Positions 1 to 6,217 of a stretch of DNA of 6,217 nucleotides are shown here, piece by piece. Within the stretch, counting starts at the first letter, position 1; the number at the start of each line of letters is the position of its first letter. The notes below the pieces were generated by a model. The model saw nothing but the letters and a program-made list of their open reading frames with translations. It did no database searches and was not told the origin of the DNA. This stretch comes from an uncultured Muribaculaceae bacterium. Lineage in GTDB: Bacteria; Bacteroidota; Bacteroidia; Bacteroidales; Muribaculaceae. The position numbers and the translations under genes were made by a program. The stretch covers positions 1 to 6,217 of the forward strand of contig CAMWXQ010000074.1 of the NCBI GenBank assembly GCA_947178235.1, read 5' to 3'.

Positions 1-641
1 AGGTATCTGTCGGTGCAGCGAGATCCATCATGATCCTGCTCATGGCCGGAGGCCTGTGCCTCGCTTGGTTCGGACTACCCGAGACACCATCCGCAACTGC
101 CATCATTGCCGCATACCTTCTGCTCAACATTGCGTACTGCCTCGGATTGAAGAAATTCGCTATCATCGACGTCTTCATTGTCGCCACAGGTTTCGTGCTT
201 CGGATACTCGCTGGCGGCATGGCCTGCGGCATATGGGTCTCCCCATGGCTCATCTGCATGACATTCCTGCTCGCACTATTCCTTGCGTTCGCCAAACGGC
301 GTGACGACGTAGCGCTAATGGAAAGCGAGGGCGTAGTCGTCCGCAAGAACATCGTCCGCTATAACTCGGCATTTCTGAATCAAACCCTCGGCATACTTGC
401 CGCCGTGACAATGATGTCATACATCATGTACACAGTATCGCCCGAAGTCGAGGCCCGATTGGGAAGCCAGTACATATTCATAACCTCAGTTTTCGTTCTC
501 GCCGGCATCCTGCGCTACCTCCAAGTGGCCATCGTCGACCTCCGCAGCGGCAGCCCTACAAAAATCCTTGCACGCGACAGGTTCATCCAATTCACCATCC
601 TCGGTTGGATACTCACTTTTATAGCCATAATTTATCTCTGA
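1..641 (+). CDS. UbiA-family prenyltransferase, decaprenyl-phosphate phosphoribosyltransferase-like (5' partial)
   Basis: This is the C-terminal part of a polytopic inner-membrane prenyltransferase. The frame is open from the first bases of the window, reading VSVGAARSI before the ATG at 30, so that ATG is probably internal. Family members are near 290-300 residues, so roughly 80-90 residues are missing, including the first Asp-rich NDxxDxxxD motif. Numbering from the ATG at 30, about seven hydrophobic segments are visible (near 1-15, 22-40, 44-62, 70-88, 118-135, 147-165 and 186-203). Between them lie a basic/acidic loop, FAKRRDD (87-93), then YNSAFLNQ (111-118) and GSPTKILARDR (174-184). 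From memory, these loops match the UbiA branch that moves 5-phosphoribose from PRPP to a polyprenyl phosphate, rather than quinone prenyltransferases. That substrate is an inference. The gene converges on aroB and is not part of the minus-strand operon. Family confidence is high; exact substrate confidence is moderate to low. Confidence 0.85.
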   Translation, partial: VSVGAARSIMILLMAGGLCLAWFGLPETPSATAIIAAYLLLNIAYCLGLKKFAIIDVFIVATGFVLRILAGGMACGIWVSPWLICMTFLLALFLAFAKRRDDVALMESEGVVVRKNIVRYNSAFLNQTLGILAAVTMMSYIMYTVSPEVEARLGSQYIFITSVFVLAGILRYLQVAIVDLRSGSPTKILARDRFIQFTILGWILTFIAIIYL

Positions 642-713
642 GACGCTATTTCAGATCGTCCTCGTCTGCATTATCCTCGGAGTATTCTTCATTTCCAGAA
701 CTTGACCCCGTTC
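642..713. other. Convergent intergenic gap
   Basis: These 72 bases separate the stop of the UbiA-family gene (TGA at 639-641) from the stop of aroB (TAG, minus strand, 716-714). I looked for a bidirectional terminator and saw only a weak 5-6 bp pairing (GAGACG at 640-645 with CGTCCTC at 657-663 or CGTCT at 663-667), with no adjacent T-run on either strand. On the minus strand one frame is open through the gap and reads as an acidic peptide ending at a TAG (648-646). It has no ATG, GTG or TTG start of its own in the gap. Confidence 0.6.
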
Positions 714-1760
714 CTACTCCAACAGGTCGCGGGCAATGTCGAATGCCGGAGAGATAGCTGTCGGAGGGAGATAGGTATCGACATGCAACTCTCCGGGAGC
801 ACTCAGTAGAGTGAAGTTCAACATCTCCTGCGTGTCGTTCTTCTTGTCATGCGCCATCAGCCCGAGCAGCTTCGGATAATCCTCACATGTGAACACAGGG
901 AAGCGATACCCCTGCGATTTGAGGAATGACACCAATGCATATATATAAGATGTAGGAAAACCCTTGTGCAGATGCGAGAGTACAAGCTCGACCACAAGGC
1001 CGAGGGCAACCGCATACCCATGCGGCATCGGCTTACCCGAAGCGAGTGCCATTGCCTCGAAAGCATGGCCGGCAGTGTGCCCTAGATTGAGTGCGCGTCG
1101 TATTCCCCGTTCTGTCGGATCTTGACTTACGATTCGCTCCTTGACGCGGACACTGTCTTCGAGCAGTTCGAGCAATCTCTCGGGCTCACCCCCGACAGGC
1201 GAGAAATCGAGCAATTCCGTGTATGCCTTGGGCGAGGTGAGCAGCGCGTGCTTTAACATCTCCGCATACCCCGACAGCAGCTCCTCTTCTGGCAGCGTGG
1301 CGAATGTCGCGGTCGAGATCACCACCCCATCGGCAGGCGCAAACGCCCCAACCTCATTTTTCAATCCACCGAAGTTGATTCCAGTCTTTCCGCCGACCGC
1401 GGCATCCACCGCGGCCAGCAACGTTGTGGGAACATTGATAAACCGCACCCCTCTCTTGAAGGTCGCCGCAGCGAATCCCCCGAGGTCCGTGACTACCCCG
1501 CCGCCGATGTTCAGGATGACAGAGCGGCGTGTAGCCCCGAGCTCAACCAGTCGGCTCCACACCGACGCAAGCGTCTCCAAATTCTTGTTCCCATCCCCCG
1601 CAGGTATCGTCACGACGGGATACCCGAGCCCGAGATTCGGGAGCACTTCGCGTGCCACATTGGCATCCGTGATTATGAACACGCCCTTAGGCTCCATGGG
1701 CGCGAGTAGGGATGCGATGGAGGCACGGATGTCGTTGCTGAACAGTATCGTTTGGCTCAA
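714..1760 (-). CDS. aroB: 3-dehydroquinate synthase
   Basis: AroB converts DAHP to 3-dehydroquinate, the second step of the shikimate pathway, in the cytoplasm, using NAD+ and a divalent metal. The 348 residues match a full-length family member. The NAD-binding GGGVVTDLGGF lies at 86-96 and PTTLLAAVDAAVGGKTGIN at 111-129, with catalytic-region Lys125. The metal ligands expected from the family are Glu167 (GYAEMLKH), His228 (LGHTAGHA) and His247 (PHGYAV). The late DKKN motif is at 305-308. All key residues are present, so the enzyme should be active. The GGLKNEVGAFAPAD segment (131-144) is of Bacteroidetes type. The start is TTG at 1760-1758, overlapping the HAD stop as TTGA. An in-frame stop at 1805-1803 and the absence of ATG or GTG in between leave no better upstream start, and the next Met (residue 22) would cut into the N-terminal fold. 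It is the last gene of the minus-strand run and probably depends on upstream transcription and translational coupling. Confidence 0.97.
   Translation of the reverse strand: MSQTILFSNDIRASIASLLAPMEPKGVFIITDANVAREVLPNLGLGYPVVTIPAGDGNKNLETLASVWSRLVELGATRRSVILNIGGGVVTDLGGFAAATFKRGVRFINVPTTLLAAVDAAVGGKTGINFGGLKNEVGAFAPADGVVISTATFATLPEEELLSGYAEMLKHALLTSPKAYTELLDFSPVGGEPERLLELLEDSVRVKERIVSQDPTERGIRRALNLGHTAGHAFEAMALASGKPMPHGYAVALGLVVELVLSHLHKGFPTSYIYALVSFLKSQGYRFPVFTCEDYPKLLGLMAHDKKNDTQEMLNFTLLSAPGELHVDTYLPPTAISPAFDIARDLLE
1757..1760 (-). other. TTGA stop/start overlap, HAD gene to aroB
   Basis: On the minus strand the sequence TTGA contains the TTG start of aroB (1760-1758) and the TGA stop of the HAD gene (1759-1757). 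Preceding bases on that strand (CAGAGATACACGCCT) contain no purine-rich Shine-Dalgarno sequence. Initiation is therefore most simply explained by ribosomes that finish the HAD gene and restart, which suits the weak TTG start. Confidence 0.85.
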
Positions 1761-2515
1761 AGGCGTGTATCTCTGAGGGTTGTAAGCAGCAGCACGATAT
1801 TCTCAGCCAGCGCGGGCATCGACGGGAAAACAATGTCTGCCCCCGCTCTCCACATCTCTTCGGCGGGAATGGGGCCCGTGGTGACAGCAATTGTGAAGGC
1901 TCCCGACCGGTGTCCCGCCTCGACTCCGAGGGGTGCATTTTCGAGCACAATGCTCTGATCGGGCCTTACTCCCGCGAGTTCCATCGCTTTCAGATAAGGT
2001 TCGGGATCGGGTTTGCCGCGCGACACCGAACGCGAGGTTATGCGCAGCTCTGGCAGGAAGATACCCGGATAGTCCGAGTCGAGGCGGTTGATGAGCGAAC
2101 TCTGTCCCGACCCGGTCACGAGCACACGTTTGAGCCCGAAGACCTTGAACGCCTCCATCACCGCGGGTGCTCCGGGCATGACCTCGACTGGTGGAAGCTC
2201 TTGAAAATAAACGGTTTTGAGATGATAGAGCCTCTCCTTCTCCTCGTCGGTTGCATGGCGTCCGAGCCCGCGGACAAAGAGGGCGTCAATCGTCGCAGCC
2301 CCCGTACGTCCCTCGTAGAGATAGAACTCATCGCGGGTACATGGAATCCCCGTCTCCGAGATCAGACGGTGCCATGCGGCTGTGTGATTGACCATCGAGT
2401 CATAGAGGGTGCCGTCCATGTCTATAAGGGCGGCCTTAGGATTCAGCGAGTTGAGGCCGTTACGTTGCAGATAGGCCACCACGGGCTGCGAGTATATGCT
2501 TGCGGTATTCATCAT
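1757..2515 (-). CDS. HAD-superfamily phosphatase, beta-phosphoglucomutase-like subfamily
   Basis: This is a predicted cytoplasmic haloacid-dehalogenase-type hydrolase of 252 residues. Motif I is IDMDGTLYDS (31-40), with nucleophile Asp32 and acid/base Asp34. The alpha-helical C1 cap follows (about 45-115) and includes HTAAWHRLI and EGRTGAATI. Motif II is VTGSGQ (133-138, Thr134), motif III is GKPDPEPYL (167-175, Lys168) and motif IV is LENAPLGVEAG (191-201). Motif IV has Glu192-Asn193 where many beta-PGM-like enzymes have Glu-Asp. I recall ENAPLGV as usual in a Bacteroidetes HAD subfamily often annotated as beta-phosphoglucomutase or plain HAD hydrolase. The protein carries about 28 residues before the core, longer than typical 215-225 residue relatives. 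The substrate cannot be read from the sequence; sugar phosphates are the family default. Its ATG at 2515-2513 overlaps the stop of the AsmA-like gene (ATGA), and its own stop overlaps aroB. A second ATG follows immediately (2512-2510), so the start is uncertain by one codon. Confidence 0.93.
   Translation of the reverse strand: MMNTASIYSQPVVAYLQRNGLNSLNPKAALIDMDGTLYDSMVNHTAAWHRLISETGIPCTRDEFYLYEGRTGAATIDALFVRGLGRHATDEEKERLYHLKTVYFQELPPVEVMPGAPAVMEAFKVFGLKRVLVTGSGQSSLINRLDSDYPGIFLPELRITSRSVSRGKPDPEPYLKAMELAGVRPDQSIVLENAPLGVEAGHRSGAFTIAVTTGPIPAEEMWRAGADIVFPSMPALAENIVLLLTTLRDTRL
2512..2515 (-). other. ATGA stop/start overlap, AsmA-like gene to HAD gene
   Basis: The minus-strand sequence ATGA holds the ATG of the HAD gene (2515-2513) and the TGA of the AsmA-like gene (2514-2512). 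This is the classic arrangement for translational coupling. The bases just upstream encode the basic tail of the AsmA-like protein (AAGAAGAATAGAAA) and are purine-rich, so they may also help ribosome binding. Confidence 0.85.
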
Positions 2516-5500
2516 TTTCTATTCTTCTTGCGTCCTTGTTTCTTATCTGACGGCATCGGCGCGGACTTCACCGTGTCGGGAGCCGCAATCAGCCCCTCAC
2601 GGATAAACACGAGTGAGTCGGCACGAGAAAGTGTGTCCGAGGGCAGGTCGGCTGCATCATCCCGCAGAATGTTGGCCGAGACATTCGAGAAGTCGAGCTT
2701 CTTGATCTCCTCCCGGCGCACACCGCGGCGGAAGATGTCCGCGATCTGACGCACGAGGTTGACGCGCGTCGTATCGGCTATCTGCATCGTCTCGGCCACC
2801 GAATTCTCGTTCACCTTTGCCCGTCCGAGCCTAATCTTCATCTTGTCGGGGTTTCCGGTTATGTTGATGCCGAACTTGAAAGGTATCGGCGATTTCAGCA
2901 CCGCCACATGATAGTTGAGGTTGAGAGCGAGGTCATTATGACCGCTGACACCGAGACGATAGCGGTCCATCGAGAAGATGAAGGGGAAGAGCCTTACCTG
3001 CGAATTGTCTATCACGGCCTCTACCGCCATCGAGTCGATGATGTTGCGCTCCTTGTTCTTGAACAGCAACCACTTGCCCACCGTCCGGAAGGTCTTGTCG
3101 TCAATGACTTTCAACTGCTTGCCCGAGATGCGCACGGCGGCTTTCAGCGATGGTATTTCTATATTCATCGACTTGTCTACGTCTGTCGTGGCCGCCAGAC
3201 CCGCGTCCACAACACCGCTGATGCCGTTGAGCAGGGGCATAAGCGAATCGACCGCGGGTATTAGGTCGAGGAACTCGCGTATGCGGAAATCCTTGATTTG
3301 CAACCCGAAGGCAAAATTTGCGCTCTGTGCATCGGGCCGCGGGGCATATAGAGCGTTCAGAGCTATGGACCCGACATCGGTCGAAGCTCCGAGACGATCG
3401 AGGTTCAGTGCGCCGTCAAGACAATTTAGCACCCCACGGAAGTTCTTGAATACGAGATCCGAATATATGATGTTCGACGCACGGATGTCGAGCGAGGCAT
3501 CGATGTTGGCGGGGATCACGAATATAGCCATCGAGTCCGATGCAGCCTCGCGCTCGGCTCGGTCGAGAGCCTTGTCGGTGAAGTCTGCGTCCGACGCCTC
3601 TGTTAGCGTCACCGCGCCCCCTTCATGCGACTGCGCATAGGCCGAACCTTGGAACACGGCTGAGGCTATCTGATTGACGTTGATTGTGTCGCTCGTGAGG
3701 TCGAGACGTATCTTAACCGGAACCTTCGAGCGGCGAGAGGTCAGCGCCTGGTTGATGTCAGAGATTGTCCCATCCAGGCGGAAGTCGCTCCCCCCTACCC
3801 TCACATGGGTCTCGCGGAACTCAACCGAATCGGTCGAGAACCGCATATCGAGGTCGGTTATGCGTGTACGCAGGGGGAACAGGGGTGAGAAAGCACTGAT
3901 GCGCGCAGCCGACAGGCGTCCTCGCGCGTCCCATCGGCGCAAGAATCTACGTATCGAGCCGTCGACCGCAAGATCCGTCTGCGCAACATTCGAGCTGTCC
4001 GAGACCGAGGCACTGCGCCGCGTTCTGGTCGAGGCATAGAGCTTTTCGAGCGAATCGCGCGAGAGCCCGGGATTGGCGCGGCGCAGCGAGTCGAGGCGTT
4101 GTAGACGGCGGATGTTTGACGTCGACATCCTCGGATGGATATTCACCCCCGCCCTCGCATCCGAGAGCATCGCTCGGGCCGAGGCACCGGCATAGAACGC
4201 CCTACCCGCTTCGACATCGGCGCGTAGCTGGGGCAGACGGGCATAACCCTTGTAGCGTGTCACCGAGATCCGTGCCTGCGCCTTGCGGGCCGAGACCATG
4301 AGCGAATCCTCGGGCGAGCGGAAGAAGAACCGCCCTGCCCTCAGACGAGCCCCTATTGGGTTGACGACGGTCGTGTCAGCTGTCGATGCCACGTTTCTGC
4401 AACCGACGCCCACGGCGAGGTCGGCCCCGCGCAGTTCGATGCCTTGCAGATCTGCGTGTATTGTATCGACTTTCAGCGATGCGGTCAGCAGCGAATCGAC
4501 CGTCGCATCCGTACGAACAAATGACTGCGCCGATCCGAAACGCAGGTCGATGTGGCGAGCAAACGCCTCGATGGGGAAGGCTGGGATATTGACGTCGAGA
4601 TTATCGAGCGATGCACTGCCGAGAACTTTGATGCGGTGGAAGTTATCCTTGTCGAGCCACGATCGGCGCAGCTCGAATGAGGCATCGGCATTGAAGCGGC
4701 CCTTGACGGTACCGGGAATCATCGCAAGTACACGGCGTGAGAGGTGGCCGAAGCTGATGCCCCCCTTGAACACACCTTTTATATAAGGGTCCGAAATGGG
4801 TGTTGTGACCGTACCCGACAACACGAACCCGAGCCCGATGCCATGCACGCGGAGATTGTCGAGCGTGATCACCGAGCGATCCAGATCATGCCCGTCAACA
4901 TTGGCCGTGGCGTCAACCTGTATCTTTTCGAGCCTCATCGTATCGTACACAGCCGAGCCGTCGGGGATACGCAGCGTGGCCGTGAAGGAGGGTATCGTAT
5001 CCGTGCCGAGAGTGTACGGGGCTGTGAGCGAGGCATCGAGCGTGAAGTCGAATTTCGGGTCGAGCTTGTCGAGTTCGCCACGCATTTCGCTGGGTATGAG
5101 CGAAATCACATCCGCCAACGGGACTCTCGGTACAGCCACTGTGAGGGCATTGACCCTCAGCGGCGCGCCGAAGTCGATGTCGCCCGAGATTGAGGTCGAG
5201 ACGTTGTCCACGCTGAGGACAAGATCCTCCACTCCGAGAGCTGTCGGGTGCTTGGGGCTCCAACGCAAGTCGCCGCCCAGCCCGAGACCGATGCGGTTGA
5301 CGGCGATATGACGCGTCTTGACCGAGGTTTTGCCCGAGATGTCGAGCTTATAGGTCGGTGCTGCCGTCCCCGAGAGGGTCATAGCCATATTGGCCGACAC
5401 GTCGAGCGTATCGGGCAGCGAGAGGTACCTCACAGGCATACCCTCCTCGATACGGAAGGTCGAGAGGGTGATGTCTGGTATGCGGGTGGCCGCCGTGTCA

Positions 5501-6036
5501 TTCTTCTCCTCGGACTTCGGGAATATATCGATCGAGCTCACCTCGGGGGTCGCCTGTACGATGTTCACTGACGGGTGCGTGAGGGTGATGTCGTAGAGAT
5601 GTATGGTACCCGTGAGCAGTTTCGGGACATTAACCCCTGCTTGAAGCCTATCGAGCGAAAGGAGTGAGTCGGCCCACTCGGGCAGCCTCCCGCGCACACT
5701 GTCGGGGAGATTGTCCAGAGCCTTTGACCTCACACGCAAGTCGCGGATGTCGAGCGCAAAGCGCGGGAATGTCGACCAGAAACTTATCTCTACCCGACCC
5801 GCATCCACATCGGCGTCGAGATAGCGCGATGCCTCGCGGGTGACAATCGGGGTCAGCCGTTCGGGTGTCAGATAGAAGAGTGCGCCCCCTATGGCGGCGC
5901 ACACAATAATCAGTATGGCTGCCACGGTGATGCCGGTCCACTTGAAAATGCGCAGTATCATCGGGCGCCGGCGCCGTTCGGGCGCGGGCGATGCGGGAGG
6001 AGTTGTCCCTTGTGTCGAAGGTGAGGTAGGTTCCAT
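2512..6036 (-). CDS. Large AsmA-like membrane-anchored envelope protein
   Basis: This 1174-residue protein has a Pro/Ser/Thr-rich cytoplasmic start (1-20), an RRRR patch (21-24) and one strong hydrophobic segment (about 33-56), so it should be an inner-membrane signal anchor with the bulk in the periplasm. An AsmA-type opening follows, with LTPERLTPIVTREASRYL (56-73) and SFWSTFPRFAL (85-95). The body (100-960) alternates short beta-type strands and turns, as expected of the long beta-groove of AsmA/TamB-like proteins. A charged, probably helical stretch interrupts it at 637-680. The most conserved-looking block is 961-1070 (SGKQLKVIDDKTFRTVGKWL, FKNKERNIIDSMAV, MDRYRLGVSG, LKSPIPFKFGI), which I recognise from Bacteroidetes AsmA-family proteins. 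The C-terminus is basic (KKQGRKKNRK). AsmA-like proteins are linked to phospholipid transport to the outer membrane and envelope integrity; that role here is inference. The ATG at 6036 is the first possible start after an in-frame TAG at 6045-6043. It lies 23 bases after the preceding stop and overlaps the HAD gene downstream. Confidence 0.88.
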   Translation of the reverse strand: MEPTSPSTQGTTPPASPAPERRRRPMILRIFKWTGITVAAILIIVCAAIGGALFYLTPERLTPIVTREASRYLDADVDAGRVEISFWSTFPRFALDIRDLRVRSKALDNLPDSVRGRLPEWADSLLSLDRLQAGVNVPKLLTGTIHLYDITLTHPSVNIVQATPEVSSIDIFPKSEEKNDTAATRIPDITLSTFRIEEGMPVRYLSLPDTLDVSANMAMTLSGTAAPTYKLDISGKTSVKTRHIAVNRIGLGLGGDLRWSPKHPTALGVEDLVLSVDNVSTSISGDIDFGAPLRVNALTVAVPRVPLADVISLIPSEMRGELDKLDPKFDFTLDASLTAPYTLGTDTIPSFTATLRIPDGSAVYDTMRLEKIQVDATANVDGHDLDRSVITLDNLRVHGIGLGFVLSGTVTTPISDPYIKGVFKGGISFGHLSRRVLAMIPGTVKGRFNADASFELRRSWLDKDNFHRIKVLGSASLDNLDVNIPAFPIEAFARHIDLRFGSAQSFVRTDATVDSLLTASLKVDTIHADLQGIELRGADLAVGVGCRNVASTADTTVVNPIGARLRAGRFFFRSPEDSLMVSARKAQARISVTRYKGYARLPQLRADVEAGRAFYAGASARAMLSDARAGVNIHPRMSTSNIRRLQRLDSLRRANPGLSRDSLEKLYASTRTRRSASVSDSSNVAQTDLAVDGSIRRFLRRWDARGRLSAARISAFSPLFPLRTRITDLDMRFSTDSVEFRETHVRVGGSDFRLDGTISDINQALTSRRSKVPVKIRLDLTSDTINVNQIASAVFQGSAYAQSHEGGAVTLTEASDADFTDKALDRAEREAASDSMAIFVIPANIDASLDIRASNIIYSDLVFKNFRGVLNCLDGALNLDRLGASTDVGSIALNALYAPRPDAQSANFAFGLQIKDFRIREFLDLIPAVDSLMPLLNGISGVVDAGLAATTDVDKSMNIEIPSLKAAVRISGKQLKVIDDKTFRTVGKWLLFKNKERNIIDSMAVEAVIDNSQVRLFPFIFSMDRYRLGVSGHNDLALNLNYHVAVLKSPIPFKFGINITGNPDKMKIRLGRAKVNENSVAETMQIADTTRVNLVRQIADIFRRGVRREEIKKLDFSNVSANILRDDAADLPSDTLSRADSLVFIREGLIAAPDTVKSAPMPSDKKQGRKKNRK

Positions 6037-6059
6037 GCAACTCTAACGCCGTGAGGTGG

Positions 6060-6217
6060 TCAATCGTTCGTTCTCTCGTCCGGCTTTCGGGCCGTGATGT
6101 GGTAGCAGGGCTGACCGCGTTCATACTTCACCCACAGCTTCCCCTCCTCGCGCATGGCGCGGAGCACCTCGGCGAGGATACCTTTGAGGTCGTCGGTCGA
6201 TCGGGCGGGTGCGGGGG
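6060..6217 (-). CDS. C-terminal end of an unrecognised protein (5' partial)
   Basis: A minus-strand frame is open from the right edge to a TGA at 6062-6060 and gives about 51 residues. It contains STDDLKGILAEVLRAMREEG, then KLWVKYERGQPCYHITARK, and ends in PDERTND. The pattern is a charged amphipathic helix, a short Gly turn and a likely two-strand beta-hairpin, loosely like the end of a winged-helix domain. I do not recognise the family. Supports for coding are its same-strand position, its protein-like composition and its stop only 23 bases before the AsmA-like ATG, as expected of an upstream operon member. The gene's start lies outside the window. A competing frame in the same stretch (ATG at 6124) runs into the AsmA-like gene and has a low-complexity Arg/His/Thr translation, so I treat it as a shadow. 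Confidence 0.6.
   Translation of the reverse strand, partial: PAPARSTDDLKGILAEVLRAMREEGKLWVKYERGQPCYHITARKPDERTND

Noticed and set aside
30..32. ATG at 30 as the true start of the UbiA-family gene
   Set aside because: The frame stays open to the window edge, and the protein would lack the first Asp-rich motif and two or so membrane segments that the family needs.
640..667. Possible terminator hairpin between the UbiA-family gene and aroB
   Set aside because: The stem is only 5-6 bp with a bulge or long loop, and there is no T-run on either side.
642..713. Promoter or small RNA in the only clear intergenic gap
   Set aside because: The gap lies between two converging stops, and I saw no Bacteroidetes-type -33/-7 pair or stable fold.
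1141..1776. Plus-strand open frame of 211 codons antisense to aroB
   Set aside because: Its translation is low-complexity and Ser/Pro/Thr-rich, a mirror of the conserved AroB codons, with no domain or membrane pattern.
1910..2749. Plus-strand open frame of 279 codons antisense to the HAD gene and the end of the AsmA-like gene
   Set aside because: It lies fully opposite two well-supported genes, has no recognisable domain, and its length is explained by the high GC of the opposite-strand codons.
2978..3640. Plus-strand open frame of 220 codons, and several others up to 5596, antisense to the AsmA-like gene
   Set aside because: The Ser/Arg-rich translations match shadows of a GC-rich gene. 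The sense frame has a coherent anchor, body and conserved C-terminal block.
5648..6124. Minus-strand frame of 158 codons overlapping the AsmA-like start
   Set aside because: It is rich in Arg, Thr and His with no hydrophobic or domain pattern, and it overlaps both the AsmA-like gene and the better-supported partial frame ending at 6060.

Overview
The window looks like a fragment of a GC-rich Bacteroidales genome, perhaps Muribaculaceae or Alistipes-like. I infer this from the protein sequences: the AroB variant carries a GGLKNEVGAFAPAD segment, the HAD phosphatase has the EGRTG / TGSGQ / ENAPLGVEAG pattern, and a very long AsmA-like envelope protein has a C-terminal block of the Bacteroidetes type. 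Genes are packed tightly and have no strong Shine-Dalgarno sequences, which also fits that phylum. I had no database to confirm the taxonomy.

Layout, left to right. Bases 1-641 (+ strand) hold the C-terminal two thirds of a UbiA-family membrane prenyltransferase that resembles decaprenyl-phosphate phosphoribosyltransferase; its N-terminus lies outside the window. A 72-base convergent gap (642-713) follows. Everything from 714 to the right edge is read on the minus strand. In transcription order this is: the C-terminal tail of an unrecognised protein (6217-6060), a 1174-residue AsmA-like membrane-anchored protein (6036-2512), a HAD-superfamily phosphatase (2515-1757) and 3-dehydroquinate synthase AroB (1760-714).

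The last three minus-strand genes are joined by 4-base stop/start overlaps: ATGA between asmA-like and HAD, and TTGA between HAD and aroB. The partial gene ends only 23 bases before the AsmA-like start. This is strong evidence for one polycistronic, translationally coupled unit whose promoter lies beyond the right edge. The aroB start is a TTG, and the sequence leaves little choice about it. AroB makes 3-dehydroquinate for aromatic amino acid and folate synthesis. The AsmA-like protein probably works in the cell envelope, possibly in lipid transport or outer-membrane homeostasis. The HAD enzyme has an unknown small phosphorylated substrate. No obvious pathway links the three, so the grouping may reflect shared housekeeping expression.

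I found no tRNA, rRNA, CRISPR array, insertion sequence, convincing terminator or promoter. Apart from a few second-look points (the TTG start, an acidic reading frame just after aroB, the Asn in HAD motif IV, the DPPR-synthase-like UbiA protein), this is an ordinary chromosomal housekeeping region. I see no evidence for a new multi-gene system.
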